A stretch of 64,000 nt of DNA, taken from positions 1,788,505 to 1,852,504 of the forward strand of contig NZ_LMET01000001.1 of NCBI RefSeq assembly GCF_001426485.1, read 5' to 3'. Positions within the stretch are counted from its first letter, which is position 1. Each line of letters begins with the position of its first letter. A model generated the notes under the pieces. The model had not been told where the DNA came from. It did not search any database and saw nothing but the letters and a program-made list of their open reading frames with translations. Positions 61,514 through 64,000 of the stretch are shown here, one piece after another. Source of the DNA: Aeromicrobium sp. Root472D3 (GTDB taxonomy: Bacteria; Actinomycetota; Actinomycetes; Propionibacteriales; Nocardioidaceae). A program made the translations under genes and the position numbers.

Positions 61514-62935
61514 ATGGGCAAGACACTTGCCGAGAAGGTCTGGGACGAGCACGTCGTCCGGAGCCACGAGGGTGAGCCCGATCTTCTCTACATCGACCTC
61601 CACCTGATCCACGAGGTCACGAGCCCCCAGGCCTTCGACGGCCTGCGGCTGGCCGGACGTCCCGTGCGCCGTCCCGACCTGACGATCGCGACCGAGGACC
61701 ACAACATCCCGACGACCGATCTCGACAAGCCCATCGCCGACATCGTGTCGCGCACCCAGGTCGAGACGCTGCGCCGCAACTGCGAGGAGTTCGGCGTCCG
61801 CCTGCACCCCATGGGCGACATCGACCAGGGCATCGTCCACGTCGTCGGCCCGCAGCTCGGCCTGACCCAGCCCGGCATGACGATCGTGTGCGGCGACTCG
61901 CACACCGCGACGCACGGCGCCTTCGGCTCGATCGCGTTCGGCATCGGCACGTCCGAGGTCGAGCACGTGCTCGCGACGCAGTCGCTGTCGCAGGCCCGCC
62001 CGAAGATGATGGCCGTCGAGGTCGTCGGCGACCTGCCGGCCGGCTCGACCGCCAAGGACCTGATCCTCGCGCTCATCACGCAGGAGACCACCGGCGGCGG
62101 CCAGGGCTACATCGTGGAGTACCGCGGCGACGCGATCCGTGCGCTGTCGATGGAGGCGCGCATGACGATCTGCAACATGTCGATCGAGTGGGGCGCCAAG
62201 GCCGGCCTGATCGCTCCCGACCAGGTCACCTACGACTACCTGGAGGGACGTCCGTCGGCCCCGACCGGCGACGACTGGGACGCCGCCGTCGCCCACTGGG
62301 ACAGCCTCGTCACCGACGACGACGCCGAGTTCGACAAGGTCATCACGATCGACGCCTCGACCATCACGCCGTTCGTCACGTGGGGCACCAACCCGGGCCA
62401 GGGCGTGCCACTGTCGGGCAACGTCCCCGACCCCGTCTCGTTCGAGGACGACAACGAGCGCATCGCCGCCGAGAACGCCCTGACGTACATGGGCCTGACC
62501 GCCGGCACGCCGATGAAGGACATCAAGGTCGACACGGTCTTCATCGGCTCGTGCACCAACGGACGCATCGAGGACCTCCGCGTCGCCGCCGCGCTGATGG
62601 AGGGCCACACCGTCGCGCCCGACACGCGCATCCTGGTCGTGCCCGGCTCGGTGCGCGTGCGCCTGCAGGCCGAGCAGGAGGGCCTCGACGTCATCTTCAA
62701 GGACGCGGGCGCCGAGTGGCGCGGCGCCGGCTGCTCGATGTGCCTCGGCATGAACCCCGACCAGCTGATGGTCGGCGAGCGGGCCGCCTCGACGTCCAAC
62801 CGCAACTTCGAGGGTCGTCAGGGCAAGGGCGGGCGCACGCACCTCGTCTCGCCCGACGTCGCCGTCGCGACCGGCATCCTCGGCCACCTGGCCGGCCCCG
62901 CCGACCTCGCCCAGCTCGAGAAGGCAGGAGCCTGA
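61514..62935 (+). CDS. leuC: 3-isopropylmalate dehydratase large subunit
   Basis: 473 aa, GAGGAGA upstream of the ATG. Aconitase-family [4Fe-4S] enzyme of leucine synthesis. Cluster ligands: Cys in [15 protein letters not shown] and the pair in [15 protein letters not shown]. Start [15 protein letters not shown], then [21 protein letters not shown] are diagnostic. 2 bp before leuD. Works with LeuD on the product of LeuA. Confidence 0.97.
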   Translation: MGKTLAEKVWDEHVVRSHEGEPDLLYIDLHLIHEVTSPQAFDGLRLAGRPVRRPDLTIATEDHNIPTTDLDKPIADIVSRTQVETLRRNCEEFGVRLHPMGDIDQGIVHVVGPQLGLTQPGMTIVCGDSHTATHGAFGSIAFGIGTSEVEHVLATQSLSQARPKMMAVEVVGDLPAGSTAKDLILALITQETTGGGQGYIVEYRGDAIRALSMEARMTICNMSIEWGAKAGLIAPDQVTYDYLEGRPSAPTGDDWDAAVAHWDSLVTDDDAEFDKVITIDASTITPFVTWGTNPGQGVPLSGNVPDPVSFEDDNERIAAENALTYMGLTAGTPMKDIKVDTVFIGSCTNGRIEDLRVAAALMEGHTVAPDTRILVVPGSVRVRLQAEQEGLDVIFKDAGAEWRGAGCSMCLGMNPDQLMVGERAASTSNRNFEGRQGKGGRTHLVSPDVAVATGILGHLAGPADLAQLEKAGA

Positions 62936-62937
62936 CC

Positions 62938-63537
62938 ATGGAGAAGTTCACGACCCACACCGGTGTCGCCGTCCCGCTGCGTCGCAGCAACGTCGACACC
63001 GACCAGATCATCCCCGCGCACTGGCTCAAGAAGGTCACCCGCGACGGCTTCGAGGACGGCCTGTTCGAGGCGTGGCGCAAGGACCCCGAGTTCGTCCTCA
63101 ACCGTCCGGTCTACGCCGACGCGACGGTGCTCGTCGCCGGTCCCGACTTCGGCACCGGCTCGTCGCGCGAGCACGCCGTGTGGGCGCTGCAGAACTTCGG
63201 CTTCAAGGTCGTCGTGTCGCCGCGCTTCGCCGACATCTTCCGGGGCAACTCGGGCAAGTCGGGCCTGCTCGCCGCCCAGGTGGACGACAAGGTCGTCCAG
63301 CGGCTGTGGGACCACCTCGACGCCAACCCGGGCGCCACGGTGAGCCTCGACCTCGTGAACCGCACGGTCCGCGCGGGCGACGGCCCCGACGCGATCGAGG
63401 ACTCGTTCACGATCGACGACTACACGCGCTGGCGCCTGCTCGAGGGTCTCGACGACGTCGGCATCACGCTGAGCCACGCCGACGACATCGAGGCGTACGA
63501 GACGTCCCGCCCGTCGTACAAGCCCGTCACGCTCTGA
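62938..63537 (+). CDS. leuD: 3-isopropylmalate dehydratase small subunit
   Basis: 199 aa. [20 protein letters not shown] and [20 protein letters not shown] at the start, the swivelling domain motif [17 protein letters not shown], then [16 protein letters not shown]. Completes the LeuCD dehydratase; the start ATG is 2 bp after the leuC stop. Confidence 0.97.
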   Translation: MEKFTTHTGVAVPLRRSNVDTDQIIPAHWLKKVTRDGFEDGLFEAWRKDPEFVLNRPVYADATVLVAGPDFGTGSSREHAVWALQNFGFKVVVSPRFADIFRGNSGKSGLLAAQVDDKVVQRLWDHLDANPGATVSLDLVNRTVRAGDGPDAIEDSFTIDDYTRWRLLEGLDDVGITLSHADDIEAYETSRPSYKPVTL

Positions 63538-63593
63538 CCGCGTCGCGCTGACGAGGGGCCGCCCACCGCCCGTGCCCCTGTCCGCGCCCCGCG

Positions 63594-63785
63594 TCAGCGC
63601 CAGATGCCGACGCGGGTGACGTCGCGGGTGTCGGGCTCGACCTCGACGAAGACCCGCTGGCCCACCCGCAGGTGCCGGACGTGCTCGGCGAGCGCGGCGG
63701 CCGGATAGTCCAGGCGCACGCCGTCGTCGGTGAGCAGATGACCCGTGCGGGTCGTCGCGTCGAAGCTCGCCACGGTTCCCTGCAT
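63594..63785 (-). CDS. cold-shock-like OB-fold protein
   Basis: 63 aa. MQGTVASFDATTRTGHLLTD matches the start of cold-shock domains (KGTV..F......G.I..D), with VGQRVFVEVEPD as later strands. The aromatic RNP motifs are weak, so nucleic-acid binding is less certain. The ATG at 63785 is preferred because a -10 motif lies 7 nt upstream; the ORF is open 9 codons further, across that promoter. Confidence 0.7.
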   Translation of the reverse strand: MQGTVASFDATTRTGHLLTDDGVRLDYPAAALAEHVRHLRVGQRVFVEVEPDTRDVTRVGIWR

Positions 63786-63792
63786 GAGGCCG

Positions 63793-63798
63793 AGCCTA
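63793..63798 (-). promoter_or_regulatory. -10 element (TAGGCT) of the cold-shock-like gene
   Basis: On the minus strand TAGGCT lies 7 nt before the ATG at 63785. It is mirrored by the plus-strand element at 63817. Confidence 0.55.
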
Positions 63799-63816
63799 GT
63801 CGCGTGCGGCACGCAC

Positions 63817-63822
63817 TAGGCT
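63817..63822 (+). promoter_or_regulatory. -10 element (TAGGCT) of the acyltransferase gene
   Basis: TAGGCT lies 7 nt before the ATG at 63830. With the minus-strand copy it forms the arms of a hairpin (GCCTAGT/ACTAGGC and GCGTG/CACGC): a symmetric divergent promoter. Confidence 0.55.
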
Positions 63823-63829
63823 CGTCGGC

Positions 63830-64000
63830 ATGCAGCGTCGCGAGTTCCCGAGAGCCATGCGCATCATCGTGCTGTTCGTCCGCCCCCTGCTGATGGTGCT
63901 GACCAAGCGCGACTGGCAGGGCCAGGAGAAGCTCCCGTCCGGCGGATTCGTGCTGGCGCCCAACCACCTCTCGCACCTCGACCCGTTCCTGATCTCGCAC
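63830..64000 (+). CDS. 1-acyl-sn-glycerol-3-phosphate acyltransferase (PlsC type), 5' part
   Basis: 57 codons before the window ends. The reading frame starts MQRREFPRAMRIIVLFVRPL and reaches LAPNHLSHLDPFLIS, the NHxxxxD catalytic motif of glycerolipid acyltransferases. A hydrophobic N-terminal helix (IIVLFVRPLLMVL) fits membrane association. Acylates lysophosphatidate in phospholipid synthesis, if it is a true PlsC; the C-terminal part is not visible. Confidence 0.85.
   Translation, partial: MQRREFPRAMRIIVLFVRPLLMVLTKRDWQGQEKLPSGGFVLAPNHLSHLDPFLISH

Overview
The window is a high-GC actinobacterial chromosome segment. Gene content (MoxR-DUF58-TgpA cluster, recO-uppS, FAH-gltX followed by tRNA-Gln and tRNA-Glu, an NdgR-type IclR regulator divergent from leuCD), heavy GTG start use, many overlapping stop/start junctions and recurrent leaderless promoters (TANNNT 5-8 nt before the start codon) fit the Nocardioidaceae/Propionibacteriales, with Aeromicrobium a plausible guess. 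The genus is inferred from gene style only; no 16S gene is present.

Layout. 1-2.4 kb: accessory edge with a zinc-ribbon DDE-transposase-like gene and two unknown minus-strand genes. 2.5-13.9 kb: mostly housekeeping or unknown genes (acylphosphatase, pentapeptide-repeat protein, PHP hydrolase, flavodoxin, MoxR/DUF58/transglutaminase operon, GrpB, a CPWA-type glutathionyl/mycothiol transferase), interrupted by a 1.27-kb islet between two identical 38-bp direct repeats. 13.9-15.8 kb: leuA preceded by a leucine-rich leader peptide. 15.8-21.1 kb: an MFS transporter divergent from a three-gene lysine/aminoadipate catabolic operon, with a 28-bp dyad operator between them. 21.1-27.8 kb: DUF429, VOC protein, recO-uppS, MerR with a TrxR-like flavoprotein, FAH, gltX, tRNA-Gln(CUG), tRNA-Glu(CUC). 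28-32.1 kb: a secreted M1 metallopeptidase with eight Ig-like repeats.

32.2-47.6 kb is a large, apparently undescribed catabolic locus. It has two MmgE/PrpD proteins, a class III CoA-transferase, a cyclase-family metal hydrolase, a hydantoinase/dihydropyrimidinase-type amidohydrolase, a CitE-like lyase, an IclR regulator, a complete branched-chain-amino-acid-type ABC importer, a muconolactone-isomerase-like protein, an Asp/Glu/hydantoin-racemase-like protein and a fumarate-reductase-type flavoprotein. A shared 17-bp operator family (core GTTCCGCTGAGCGGAAC) ties the promoters together. The enzymes suggest uptake, ring opening of a cyclic amide or imide, CoA activation and cleavage of a (branched) dicarboxylate; the substrate cannot be read from sequence.

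47.6-56.9 kb: a large M14 peptidase divergent from a Pls/PosA-type single-module NRPS, followed by an M1 aminopeptidase and a convergent 4'-phosphopantetheinyl transferase. My reading of the A-domain specificity residues (DAESIGTVVK) closely resembles lysine-type codes, so this looks like a cryptic epsilon-poly-lysine-like (poly-basic amino acid) system. PHO-box-like 11-bp direct repeats lie upstream. 56.9-60.5 kb: AdaA-AlkA fusion, Ogt and two related coiled-coil/SAP-like proteins. 60.7-64 kb: ndgR, leuC, leuD, a cold-shock-like protein and the start of a plsC-type acyltransferase cut by the window end.
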